Shown: piece after piece, positions 35,912 to 43,626 of the stretch
Layout: each line of letters opens with the position of its first letter
Position numbering within the stretch: position 1 is the first letter of the stretch
Assembly (NCBI RefSeq): GCF_030689305.1
Contig: NZ_JAUYVM010000004.1
Coordinates: forward strand, 295,333-359,332
Source of the DNA: Vibrio penaeicida
GTDB lineage: Bacteria > Pseudomonadota > Gammaproteobacteria > Enterobacterales > Vibrionaceae
Length of the DNA stretch: 64,000 bases
Direction: 5' to 3'
Notes under the pieces: model-generated
Told to the model about the DNA's origin: nothing
What the model saw: the letters and a program-made list of their open reading frames with translations, nothing else
Databases searched by the model: none
Translations under genes and position numbers: made by a program

Positions 35912-36316
35912 CTAGCTTATTTTTATTACAAGTTCAGTGAAACCGGTGCTCTTGTCGGGCTCACGCGTGAAAACCAGATTACTGTAACTATGAACAATAA
36001 GTTCTGCAGTAGTATCAATGATTGAACCAGGCATCAAATGCCCACCAAACACCTCTCCTTTTCGGTTTGCAACAGAAATGTGTATGTGTTGATGGGAGTG
36101 AGTTAGCGTCCCCATAATAGAGACTATTTCCAAAGGTTCTTCCAACCTTAAATATTCTTGAGCACCTGCTAACCGTATATGCAAGCTCGACAAGCTTCCA
36201 ACACACGACGCAATAGAACCAGCTTGAATACCCTTTTCTATCACGACAGACTCAATGGCACCTTTTAAGTCCGCCCCTTTTTGAAATCGGAATGCGAGAG
36301 GGATAATTTGATTCAT
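35912..36316 (-). CDS. PPC/PCC (DUF296) domain protein
   Basis: A 134-residue stand-alone PPC domain. The metal-site pattern is present: SIMGTLTHSHQHIHISVANRKGEVFGGHLMPGSII, where the H.H.H cluster binds a divalent metal in solved bacterial members. The plant relatives are joined to AT-hooks; the bacterial proteins lack them and their role is unknown, despite frequent annotation as DNA-binding. Length is normal. Confidence 0.85.
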   Translation of the reverse strand: MNQIIPLAFRFQKGADLKGAIESVVIEKGIQAGSIASCVGSLSSLHIRLAGAQEYLRLEEPLEIVSIMGTLTHSHQHIHISVANRKGEVFGGHLMPGSIIDTTAELIVHSYSNLVFTREPDKSTGFTELVIKIS

Positions 36317-36395
36317 AGAAACTCATAACCTTTTAGTGAAAAAGGAAGCTTATACCCAATCCAGTTCGCGTTGCTAGGTATAAATTTAGGCCATC

Positions 36396-36875
36396 CTATT
36401 TCATTGCTCTTAGCATATGGTCAAATCTCGATTTGGAGTACAGGCGAGGCTTACGAAAGGTAAATTTCATCCCGATTAAAGAAACAACTAACAGACATGT
36501 AGCCATGAGCAAAGGTAGCATTTGCTTCTCTATATTCGATTCGAAACTGCCATACAAAGTGAGTGATAGAGTCATGACCAGAGTAAATAGATATAAAGCA
36601 ACTGACAAAATTAAAGAGCGGCACACTAAATAGATGAAATCATCTAACCACACCATGGTACTCAAGACACGTCGATTAGCAAAAAACTGTATTGCAAAGA
36701 TAAATGCCCAAATTACAAATAATGCAACAGCAAGTAAAAAGTTAAGTGATGAGCCATTGAGCATTTCTGTAAGCACCATTGTGTAGCCAAACAATGAAAT
36801 GCCTACCGCTACACTGACGACCTCGTAGAAATGGCGATAAATCAAGCTGTCTTTGCCGAATTTTGACCCAATCAT
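36396..36875 (-). CDS. Four-helix membrane protein, unknown
   Basis: A 159-residue inner membrane protein with four hydrophobic segments, near residues 19-36, 45-66, 82-105 and 121-139, and a basic C-terminus (FRKPRLYSKSRFDHMLRAMK). No family is recognised. It is read in the same direction as the PPC gene downstream, about 80 bp apart, and a Nudix gene upstream; a terminator at 37091-37133 makes co-transcription with the Nudix gene unlikely. Confidence 0.75.
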   Translation of the reverse strand: MIGSKFGKDSLIYRHFYEVVSVAVGISLFGYTMVLTEMLNGSSLNFLLAVALFVIWAFIFAIQFFANRRVLSTMVWLDDFIYLVCRSLILSVALYLFTLVMTLSLTLYGSFESNIEKQMLPLLMATCLLVVSLIGMKFTFRKPRLYSKSRFDHMLRAMK

Positions 36876-37050
36876 GCTAATTCCTTAGTAAATCACTAGA
36901 TACTGTTTAAATATACAGTATCATTATTATATGAGACAACCTAAATCTGATCTTTTTTACAGACACCCATACAATGTGTTTTCCCTGAACGTTTTTACTT
37001 AAGGATGATTTAAAAATGCTATGAAATTCAGATGGTAAGAGCTTTAATAA

Positions 37051-37074
37051 TAGAAATAGAAATAGAAATAGAAA
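37051..37074. repeat. TAGAAA tandem repeat, four copies
   Basis: A perfect hexanucleotide array, noncoding, about 175 bp upstream of the start of the 4-TM protein gene. Copy number could vary by slippage, with unknown effect on promoter spacing. Confidence 0.85.
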
Positions 37075-37090
37075 GGGATTTTGCAGTGCT

Positions 37091-37133
37091 TAAGAAAAAC
37101 CACCTCGTCATGTATAAAGGAGGTGGCTTCTTA
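37091..37133 (-). terminator. Terminator after the Nudix gene
   Basis: TAAGAA...CCACCTC pairs with GAGGTGG...TTCTTA around a 13-base loop; on the leftward strand the stem is followed by a T run (GGTGGTTTTT). It lies 90 bp past the Nudix stop. Confidence 0.7.
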
Positions 37134-37223
37134 AAATCTCAGAATGGGTGAATATCAGAAGAGTGTCGATCTATCAAAGAATGATGCTAAATCGATAACC
37201 TAGAATTTAACTGAAAAAGAGGT

Positions 37224-37742
37224 TTATATAAGTTCCTTGGCAATAAGATGCAATAGATAGGTTTCGCGCTCTATGCTCATGCCCTTTTTGTCGCTTTCAG
37301 CCATTGTTCGTTCGTTGTGTGCAATGGCTTCGTGGATATTCATCCATACCGCCTTCATCCCATTCTTGATTTCATATTCTTCATAGTTTGTTTCCCCAAG
37401 TTGGTCGTCAACTTTACAGGTGTAACAGTATGAAATCATATGAACGATATCCGCATCATCTTTGTACCATGGTCGGAACTCTTCATAGATACCATAAGGC
37501 TTAACGTTACGGATGTTTTGAGCACCTGTTTCTTCTTCCAGCTCTCGAACCATTCCAGCAATAATATCTTCACCTTCGTCCAAACCGCCACCAGGTATGG
37601 TGTAGTCATGATATCTCTCGGTATAGAGCATAAGGATGTCTTCACCACGTAAAACAATAGCTCTCGCTGCATTTCTATTAAATATCACTTTATCGTCGAG
37701 ATGATCGATATCAGGGTGACGCGTTGTTCTTAAATGTCTCAT
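37224..37742 (-). CDS. Nudix hydrolase
   Basis: A 172-residue hydrolase of nucleoside diphosphates linked to another moiety. The Nudix box is complete: GGLDEGE, seven residues, then RELEEETGA, near residues 53-75. The N-terminal NAARAIVLRGEDILMLYTERYHDYTIPGGG strand leads into it. The substrate cannot be inferred from the box. Single-gene unit flanked by terminators. Confidence 0.9.
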   Translation of the reverse strand: MRHLRTTRHPDIDHLDDKVIFNRNAARAIVLRGEDILMLYTERYHDYTIPGGGLDEGEDIIAGMVRELEEETGAQNIRNVKPYGIYEEFRPWYKDDADIVHMISYCYTCKVDDQLGETNYEEYEIKNGMKAVWMNIHEAIAHNERTMAESDKKGMSIERETYLLHLIAKELI

Positions 37743-37797
37743 ATTATCGCTGATTATTTGACTTCAGCGCGGAGTGTAACGGTGGTGGGATAAAAAG

Positions 37798-37827
37798 AAA
37801 AGCTTTGCCATACGCAAAGCTTTTTTT
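37798..37827. terminator. Terminator after the DHH phosphoesterase gene
   Basis: Perfect 11-bp stem AAAAGCTTTGC / GCAAAGCTTTT with a 5-base loop and T runs on both strands. Confidence 0.88.
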
Positions 37828-37864
37828 GAGTTTCGGTTATCAAGTTTTACTGGATATTGAAATG

Positions 37865-38797
37865 TTAGCCATCAGCATTGATGGTTGCAATAAGCTCTTT
37901 CTCGACAGATTCCGCACTATTAACCGCGATCTGGCATGTGCCCGCCGCTTGGTGCCCACCACCGCCATACTTAAGCATCAACTCGCCAACATTCGTTTTA
38001 GAACCGCGATCAAAGATGGATTTTCCTGTAGCAAAAACAATGTTCTGCTTCTGGAAGCCCCACATTTTATGAATTGAAATATTACACTGTGGATACAGTG
38101 CGTAAATGAGGAATCGGTTTCCTGCGAAAATCACGTCTTCGTTAGTGAGATCGAGCAAAATCAAATTCTCGTGAACCGTAGCGCATCGCTGGATTTGATC
38201 CTGAAATTTAACGTTGTGCTCGCGATAAAGGTCAATACGCTCACTCACGTCTGGCAAAGCAAGTATCTCTTCGATCGTGTGATTCTTACAATAATCGATC
38301 AGATCCATCATGAGGTTATAGTTTGAGATCCTAAACTCACGGAATCTACCGAGACCAGTGCGCGCGTCCATTAAGAAGTTGAGTAAGTTCCAACCTTGAG
38401 CATCAATAACTTCATCACGCGTAAACTGTGCTGAATCGCCTTTATCAACCGCAACCATCATATCGTTCCATGATGCTGGAAATACTTTTTCACCGCCATA
38501 ATGCTCCCAAACCACACGAGCAGCCGATGGTGCATCAGGATCAATAATATGATTTGGTCTATCACCAGTGTTTCTTATGGTTTCCGACAAGTGGTGATCA
38601 AACACTAAATGCGCATTATGAACATAAGGCAGGTTAGTTACGATATCGTTGCTTGATATTTCCACAATCCCGTCTTGCATGTCTTTTGGATGTACGAATT
38701 TAATATCATCAATTAAATCCAACTTCTTCAAAAGTACTGCACAAACCAATCCATCGAAGTCACTACGGGTTACAAGCCGAAATTTTTTCTCAGACAT
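37865..38797 (-). CDS. DHH-family phosphoesterase
   Basis: 310 residues. The N-terminal DHH domain has the metal motifs TRSDFDGLVCAVLL (residues 11-24) and VFDHHLSET near 65-73; the C-terminal DHHA1 domain ends with GGGGHQAAGTCQI. Relatives include oligoribonuclease/pAp phosphatase NrnA, exopolyphosphatases and cyclic-dinucleotide phosphodiesterases. The sequence alone does not pick one. No regulatory domain is attached. A terminator follows at 37798. Confidence 0.87.
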   Translation of the reverse strand: MSEKKFRLVTRSDFDGLVCAVLLKKLDLIDDIKFVHPKDMQDGIVEISSNDIVTNLPYVHNAHLVFDHHLSETIRNTGDRPNHIIDPDAPSAARVVWEHYGGEKVFPASWNDMMVAVDKGDSAQFTRDEVIDAQGWNLLNFLMDARTGLGRFREFRISNYNLMMDLIDYCKNHTIEEILALPDVSERIDLYREHNVKFQDQIQRCATVHENLILLDLTNEDVIFAGNRFLIYALYPQCNISIHKMWGFQKQNIVFATGKSIFDRGSKTNVGELMLKYGGGGHQAAGTCQIAVNSAESVEKELIATINADG

Positions 38798-39240
38798 TTT
38801 TGCTTTCCTTGCCTGTTATTGAACATATACCAATGCCAAAATTTCATTAATTTGACATAATACCTATTTCAAATTCACGGTAAACCACGTATAGTTTGCT
38901 GAAGCGGCATCGAAGTATTCTAGGCTTTACTTTTAACTCGAAACAGCAAGCGTTTATCGACTTTGAAACTAAATATCACTGTTAATATAGACCCCTTCAC
39001 CTGTTTTTTCCGCTACTGAGATTACATTTCTAAGAAATTACCATTTATTATCAGATTTTTAGGGGGCAAACATGTTTATACCCAAGTGACCTCAAGGTGC
39101 AGGATTCAGAGTCTCATATTCTGTTTCAATTCAAGGAAAAGAACGTAGCGGAATGACGAATCCTTTCCAAGTTCTTTGACGATGAAGTGAGGCAGAATAT
39201 GGGCTCCCAAGGGCGAGAAAGGGATTTCCTATGATGTACC
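38798..39240. other. Intergenic region containing a hairpin repeat
   Basis: 443 bases between the DHH gene start and the stop of the DUF218 gene. The left half is plain AT-rich sequence; the right half is occupied by the hairpin element at 39074-39212. Confidence 0.55.
39074..39212. repeat. Probable Vibrio intergenic hairpin repeat
   Basis: The block begins with ATACCCAAGTGACCTCAAGGTGCAG, shown here only as a start (39077 onward), a word I associate with short dispersed repeats of Vibrio genomes. It can fold: CATATTCTG (39115-39123) pairs perfectly with CAGAATATG (39193-39201), and AAAGAAC pairs with GTTCTTT inside. Noncoding, just downstream of the DUF218 gene. Membership of a repeat family needs a genome-wide search. 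Confidence 0.5.
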
Positions 39241-40113
39241 TTAACGCTTCCACCAGCGTTCATCGTTCATAAGCTCAGGATCGAGCATTCTGTTTAGCAT
39301 ATTTAAATTCACGTCTAATACTCCTAACACTTCTCGAACAGTGCGTAGGGCTAGAGTCGTTTCCGTTTCCTTAACCGCGCGTTCGATTAAATCTAAAACA
39401 GACAGTACGATACTTTGATTCTGCTGGGTGGCTATTTCGCGAGCTTGCTTAAGTGAGCTAATCGCAATGCTTAAGGGTATCTTTTGAACTTCTTTCAGTG
39501 GTCTAACAATACTATTTGCGTAAACGCCTTCAAGGAAGACGCGATAAGTGGTTAAGCGCTCAACTTGTAAAAAGAGTTTTGCATTATCATGCTCCGTAGC
39601 ATATGGATAGCGAACAGCAACATGCTTATCGATACAGTAAGGGATACTTAATTTTATCCCCTCAGTCAAGCAACGTTTTTGCAGCTCTCTCAGCAAGCCT
39701 TGCTCATCAATCAATTCTTGTATTTCAAAAATACGCTCCAAGTGATAGTCGTTTGAAACTAAGACCAATTGGATTTCTTCGTTACTTTTGAAGGCCCCAC
39801 ACTCAATCAAAATCGAAGAGAGCATTTGAATGTTCTCTACCGTACTAGTTGAGTTGTTCTCAACTAATATCTCACTAATGACAGGAAGTTTTACGCCCAA
39901 AGACGCTGCTTTAAAGTACTGACGCATCTCTTCAGCTTCTGAGCTCTGATTGCCATGAGTGACCCCTCCACAAAAGCCAATCACTATTTTTTTATCGATG
40001 TTGTTTAATGATTGCAGAAATTGAACTAACCCCTCGACCCTAGAGCGAGATTCAAGGGTAAGTTGGTTGTTTACTAGGCGTTTACCTAGAACCACTATCA
40101 AAAGTTTTTGCAT
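39241..40113 (-). CDS. DUF218 (YdcF-like) protein with C-terminal extension
   Basis: 290 residues. The N-terminal 190 residues fit the DUF218/YdcF fold: LLIVVLGKRLVNNQLTLESRSRVEGLVQFL, the E-N-S-T-S-T-V-E-N segment near 85 and LVLVSNDYHLERIF near 117. Proteins of this fold include SanA and YdcF, linked to envelope barrier function, though this one has no membrane segment and looks cytoplasmic. The last 90 residues are a helical extension (AISSLKQAREIATQQNQSIVLSVLDLIERAVKETE...) I do not recognise. Confidence 0.8.
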   Translation of the reverse strand: MQKLLIVVLGKRLVNNQLTLESRSRVEGLVQFLQSLNNIDKKIVIGFCGGVTHGNQSSEAEEMRQYFKAASLGVKLPVISEILVENNSTSTVENIQMLSSILIECGAFKSNEEIQLVLVSNDYHLERIFEIQELIDEQGLLRELQKRCLTEGIKLSIPYCIDKHVAVRYPYATEHDNAKLFLQVERLTTYRVFLEGVYANSIVRPLKEVQKIPLSIAISSLKQAREIATQQNQSIVLSVLDLIERAVKETETTLALRTVREVLGVLDVNLNMLNRMLDPELMNDERWWKR

Positions 40114-40187
40114 GCTTTACCGAATAACTAGGGTCTGTCGACCTTAGGTGAGGCTACTTACATTGAGTAAGCAGCCATAGGAATCTA

Positions 40188-40592
40188 TTAAGCTGATATG
40201 ATTTCGAAACTGTGCGTCATCTCGATTCCGTTACCAAGCATAAGGCAAACGGAGCAATACTTTTCTAAAGAATCGGAGACTACTTTCGCGACAAGTGATT
40301 CATCGAGATCATATCCAGTAACTTTGAAATGAATGTGAATTTCGGTAAAGAGCTTAGGGGCACTTTCCCTTCTTTCGGATCTGATTTCGGCGACACAATC
40401 TGTGATTTTTTGATTCTTAGACTTCAACCCATCAACTACGTCGACTGAACTGCATCCGCCTGACGCCATTAACACAACTTCCATCGGACTCGGAGCGTGT
40501 TCACCCCCACTGCCGTCCATCACAAGTGAATGCCCCGAATTCGACGTGCCTAGAAATTTAAATCCATCAATCCACTTTACTTCTGCTTTCAT
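40188..40592 (-). CDS. yhfA: OsmC-family protein YhfA
   Basis: A 134-residue OsmC/Ohr-fold protein, nearly colinear with E. coli YhfA: MKAEVKWIDGFKFLGTSNSGH, then APSPMEVVLMASGGCSSVDVV with one reactive Cys at about 48 and KYCSVCLML with the second near 112. These Cys residues suggest thiol-based peroxide chemistry, though YhfA's own substrate is not established. I choose the ATG at 40592 because it matches the E. coli start and has AAGAG seven bases upstream; ATGs at 40598 and 40616 are also in frame. It follows the TetR gene by about 20 bp and is probably co-transcribed. Confidence 0.88.
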   Translation of the reverse strand: MKAEVKWIDGFKFLGTSNSGHSLVMDGSGGEHAPSPMEVVLMASGGCSSVDVVDGLKSKNQKITDCVAEIRSERRESAPKLFTEIHIHFKVTGYDLDESLVAKVVSDSLEKYCSVCLMLGNGIEMTHSFEIISA

Positions 40593-40612
40593 TTTCATTC
40601 TCTTTGATTTTA

Positions 40613-41146
40613 TCAAGCCACTAAGGCAACTTTTCTTTCCAGCGTTTTTATCATGCTATCGGCGGTACTGGAAGAGTCATTTAACCCTTTTATCAATACC
40701 ATAAAGTATAAATCCATCAGCACACTCGATTTTAGAACATCAAATTCAGGTTGCTTTGAATAGAGGCGCTCCTGAAACTCAACAATTTGCGCTTCTATAC
40801 GCTCTGGTTGCCAAATCAATTCTCTAAAAATTTCTATAGAGAATTGGCGGTTATCCAAGTAGTAGCGATATAAATATCTCGCATAATGGACAAGTCTTTC
40901 TGAAGGTTCAGATTGTGTGTCGCTGGCGGAGGCTTCTTTCAACACACAATCAACTCTTTCCTGTATACCTGCAGTCAGCAAATCATATTTTGTAGGGAAA
41001 TGAGAGAAAACGGTACCATTTGCCACTCCAGCCCTTTCCGATATCTGGCGTGTGGTTGTCGCAGTGTATGAACATTCCTCAAACAATGTCCACGCACACG
41101 ACAGTATATGATTTCTCGTACGCTCTCTCTTAGACTCTTTTTGCAA
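40613..41146 (-). CDS. TetR/AcrR-family transcriptional repressor
   Basis: 177 residues. The N-terminal helix-turn-helix (TRNHILSCAWTLFEECSYTATTTRQISERAGVANGTVFSHFPTKYDLL, residues 10-57) is typical; the C-terminal ligand domain is variable. The only suitable start is a TTG at 41146 with AGGTG upstream; no ATG opens this frame earlier than the DNA-binding domain. Two palindromes at 41268-41301, between this gene and the divergent small membrane protein gene, are very likely its operators. It probably controls itself, yhfA and the small membrane protein. Confidence 0.88.
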   Translation of the reverse strand: MQKESKRERTRNHILSCAWTLFEECSYTATTTRQISERAGVANGTVFSHFPTKYDLLTAGIQERVDCVLKEASASDTQSEPSERLVHYARYLYRYYLDNRQFSIEIFRELIWQPERIEAQIVEFQERLYSKQPEFDVLKSSVLMDLYFMVLIKGLNDSSSTADSMIKTLERKVALVA

Positions 41147-41267
41147 ACTTACACACCTTCAAATATACGCGGTTCTTCATACAACCATTCACTGCACCTA
41201 TTTTGCCGTTTTTCTGCCACATTGCGCAATTCAATTTACACGCTTCCCTCCAAATTTACTTGTTTTT

Positions 41268-41301
41268 TGAGCGCGCTCAATTTAAATTATGAGCACGCTC
41301 A
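41268..41301. promoter_or_regulatory. Two palindromic TetR-type operators
   Basis: TGAGCGCGCTCA (41268-41279, perfect palindrome, extended to 14 bp by flanking T and A) and TGAGCACGCTCA (41290-41301, one central mismatch). Centre-to-centre distance is 22 bp, two helical turns, so two dimers could bind the same face. They lie between the divergent TetR and small membrane protein genes, about 22 bp before the latter's ATG. Confidence 0.82.
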
Positions 41302-41322
41302 TTTTTAACCAGAGAGAATAGT

Positions 41323-41535
41323 ATGGAATTGATAAAGCGACTGATGATGTTTGGGATATATGTGCCCTTTCAAATGGCATTTAGCTATTTAATGGCTCCA
41401 ATACTGGCAACCATACTTTTATTTGGGGGGATGGGGTTTCTATTCGTTATATTGGGGTATGAAGATGGTGTGAAAGTGTTTCTTAACTCCATGAAGCAGC
41501 GTCAGGTTCGCCAGAAAGAGAAGCTGATTTCTTAA
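41323..41535 (+). CDS. Small membrane protein under TetR control
   Basis: A 70-residue protein with two hydrophobic segments (about residues 6-27 and 26-46, separated by a short MAP turn) and a basic C-terminal tail (KQRQVRQKEKLIS). GAGAGAATAGT precedes the ATG. I do not recognise a family. Its promoter must overlap the two palindromes, so it is probably the main target of the divergent TetR repressor. Small induced membrane proteins often adjust a transporter or respond to membrane stress, but nothing in the sequence shows that. Confidence 0.72.
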   Translation: MELIKRLMMFGIYVPFQMAFSYLMAPILATILLFGGMGFLFVILGYEDGVKVFLNSMKQRQVRQKEKLIS

Positions 41536-41605
41536 GGCCTGTTGACCTTCAGTGATGCGTTTTGTCTTTGCTATAGAGTTTTAATTACGGTGCAGGTATC
41601 GCGTC

Positions 41606-42055
41606 TCAAACAAACGGCAACTGTTTAGTGCATGAAAGCCAGTTTCTAATATGGCGACCATAAGCGTTGCCTTCATTGCTTGTGTACACAGATTTATCAC
41701 AAAAAGCGGCAACGTCCCTTCTGCTCCTCAGCTCTTCTAACATTTTACATACCACACGCTTTGCCATTAGCACCGAATATCTCTTCCCTCGGTATTCGGG
41801 TTGAATAAAAACATAATGGATTTGATAGAAGTAAACAGGACATCCGCTATAACGCTCACTGTCGACAATATCTGTCCAATACGAGCAATAACCTATTGGT
41901 TTACCCTCCTCAGAAAAAAGCAGCAACACGCGAAACATGTCTTGCTCTAATGACTGACGAAAGCGTTTTTTACAGACCATACTAAAATGATCAAAAGCCG
42001 AATGAGTGACGCCGTCACACAACAATTCCTCACCCAATGGATTGATACTAACCAT
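41606..42055 (-). CDS. GNAT-family N-acetyltransferase
   Basis: 149 residues. Motif A of GNAT enzymes is visible as IHYVFIQPEYRGKRYSVLMAKRVVCKML (about residues 82-109), with R.GK...L contacting the acetyl-CoA pyrophosphate; the preceding strand GKPIGYCSYW is motif D-like. The acceptor substrate is unknown. It converges with the small membrane protein gene, 70 bp apart. Confidence 0.82.
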   Translation of the reverse strand: MVSINPLGEELLCDGVTHSAFDHFSMVCKKRFRQSLEQDMFRVLLLFSEEGKPIGYCSYWTDIVDSERYSGCPVYFYQIHYVFIQPEYRGKRYSVLMAKRVVCKMLEELRSRRDVAAFCDKSVYTSNEGNAYGRHIRNWLSCTKQLPFV

Positions 42056-42319
42056 GTATTATTGACTCTTATTTTATAATCCACTCGTTTAATATTCGTA
42101 CATGATCTCAAGTTTTCAAGCTAGAAACGTCTTTTGCATACCTCACTGGTTGAGCCGCTTTTTAATTAAGCCTACAATCAACCACCTGCACTACCTGATG
42201 CATGACTAAGCGACATACCTTGCACCGCGATTAAGATATTGAACTCACACAAAATTCAAACGCGAAAGGTAAACAAACCCTTATAGAAATGCCAAATATT
42301 GAACCTAATGGAAAAATCG

Positions 42320-43420
42320 ATGGATAACCTAGCAAGCTCAATCACTCAACAATTTCATTTGTTAGAACAAACTTGGTTTGGCGATGTGGTCATAATGACA
42401 AGCATAAGTTTGGTTGCTTGGATCGCTTGGCGCATCATTTATTCACGAATAGAGTCTCTCGCCTCTAAAACACAAAACCGTTGGGACGACGCAATCGTTC
42501 ATTCATTAAAAACGCCCGTCAGCGCGCTAATTTGGGGCTGGCCAGCCATGGTTTCTATCGGGTTCATTTTACAAACGTACCTAGAGAGCTCTTTAAACTG
42601 GCTAGAAACCCTGAAAATGTTGCTGGGAATTGCGATAGCCGTCTGGATTGTGCTCCGCCTCATTACCAATGTTGAAGATGAAGTGCTCTCTCAGAAAAAA
42701 CGAGACGAGACCACAGTGCAAGCGATAGCAAAAGTTGCGCGTTTAGCATTTATCATCATGGGTGTTCTTTCGATAATGCAAAGCCTAGGGCTTAGCCTTT
42801 CGGGCTTGCTCACCTTTGGTGGCGTAGGTGGTTTGATTGCAGGTTTGGCTGCCAAAGATCTCCTTTCAAACTTTTTTGGTGGCATGATGATTTACTTCGA
42901 CCGCCCATTTAAAGTTGGCGACTGGGTGCGCTCACCAGACAGACAAATCGAAGGCACTGTAGAGAGAATTGGGTGGCGCATGACCATAATTCGTACTTTT
43001 GATAAACGTCCTCTTTATGTGCCAAATTCGGTATTCAGCAATATTGTCGTAGAAAACCCGTCTCGAATGCTAAACCGTCGGATTTACGAAAATATCGGAT
43101 TACGCTACGACGATACAAAAAAAGTGGATGCGATCATCACAGATGTAAAATCTATGCTTCAAAACCACCCAGACATTGATACCAGCCAAACACTGATTGT
43201 TAACTTCAACGCCTTTGGTGCGTCATCTTTGGACTTTTTTGTGTACACCTTTACTAAAACCGTGAATTGGGTTCGCTTCCACGAAGTAAAACAAGACGTT
43301 CTTCTAGAGATAATGGCAATCATCCACAAACACGATGCCGATGTCGCTTACCCTACCCAAACATTAAAAATTGATGCGCCCGACGCGTCGTTCCTTCAAA
43401 GTAACCAGAGTACAAATTAG
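42320..43420 (+). CDS. MscS-family mechanosensitive channel
   Basis: About 366 residues. Four N-terminal hydrophobic segments (around 18-36, 68-90, 100-116, 140-165) lead into the pore helix GLLTFGGVGGLIAGLAAKDLLSNFFGGMMIYFDRPFKVGDWV, the MscS signature, then the beta domain (IEGTVERIGWRMTIIRTFDKRPLYVPNSVF) and alpha/beta C-terminal domain. It releases solutes on hypo-osmotic shock. Start is uncertain: ATG 42320 has GGAAA 7-8 bases upstream; ATG 42308 or TTG 42299 are alternatives. It ends at a terminator. Confidence 0.9.
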   Translation: MDNLASSITQQFHLLEQTWFGDVVIMTSISLVAWIAWRIIYSRIESLASKTQNRWDDAIVHSLKTPVSALIWGWPAMVSIGFILQTYLESSLNWLETLKMLLGIAIAVWIVLRLITNVEDEVLSQKKRDETTVQAIAKVARLAFIIMGVLSIMQSLGLSLSGLLTFGGVGGLIAGLAAKDLLSNFFGGMMIYFDRPFKVGDWVRSPDRQIEGTVERIGWRMTIIRTFDKRPLYVPNSVFSNIVVENPSRMLNRRIYENIGLRYDDTKKVDAIITDVKSMLQNHPDIDTSQTLIVNFNAFGASSLDFFVYTFTKTVNWVRFHEVKQDVLLEIMAIIHKHDADVAYPTQTLKIDAPDASFLQSNQSTN

Positions 43421-43446
43421 AAGTACTCTCTAACATCAGCTCATTA

Positions 43447-43482
43447 AAACAGCGAAACATTCTTCTTATTGTTTCGCTGTTT
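43447..43482 (+). terminator. Intrinsic terminator of the MscS gene
   Basis: Perfect 13-bp stem AAACAGCGAAACA / TGTTTCGCTGTTT with a 10-base loop, 27 bases after the stop. Confidence 0.82.
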
Positions 43483-43548
43483 CCATAGGCAAATCCCACT
43501 GTTTATTCCCACTACCTTCACGCTACAATCCCCTACTAGTAAAAAGGC

Positions 43549-43596
43549 TTTACAAAGATAAATAGCAAGGTATATTCCCTGCGCAAACGTTTACGT
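43549..43596 (+). promoter_or_regulatory. fhs promoter with PurR-type operator
   Basis: TTTACA (43549-43554), a 16-base spacer, TATATT (43571-43576), then GCGCAAACGTTTACGT at 43581-43596 over the expected transcription start. The last matches the E. coli PurR consensus ACGCAAACGTTTGCGT at 14 of 16 positions. Repression of fhs by purines fits its product, 10-formyl-tetrahydrofolate, which purine synthesis consumes. Confidence 0.8.
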
Positions 43597-43626
43597 CACT
43601 AGTTTCACGCCTTAAAGGGGATTTAA

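Larger units (their letters stand above)
36876..37223. other. Intergenic region with a hexanucleotide repeat and a terminator
   Basis: 348 bases between the Nudix and 4-TM genes. Contains four copies of TAGAAA (37051-37074) and the stem-loop at 37091-37133. No gene seen. Confidence 0.55.
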
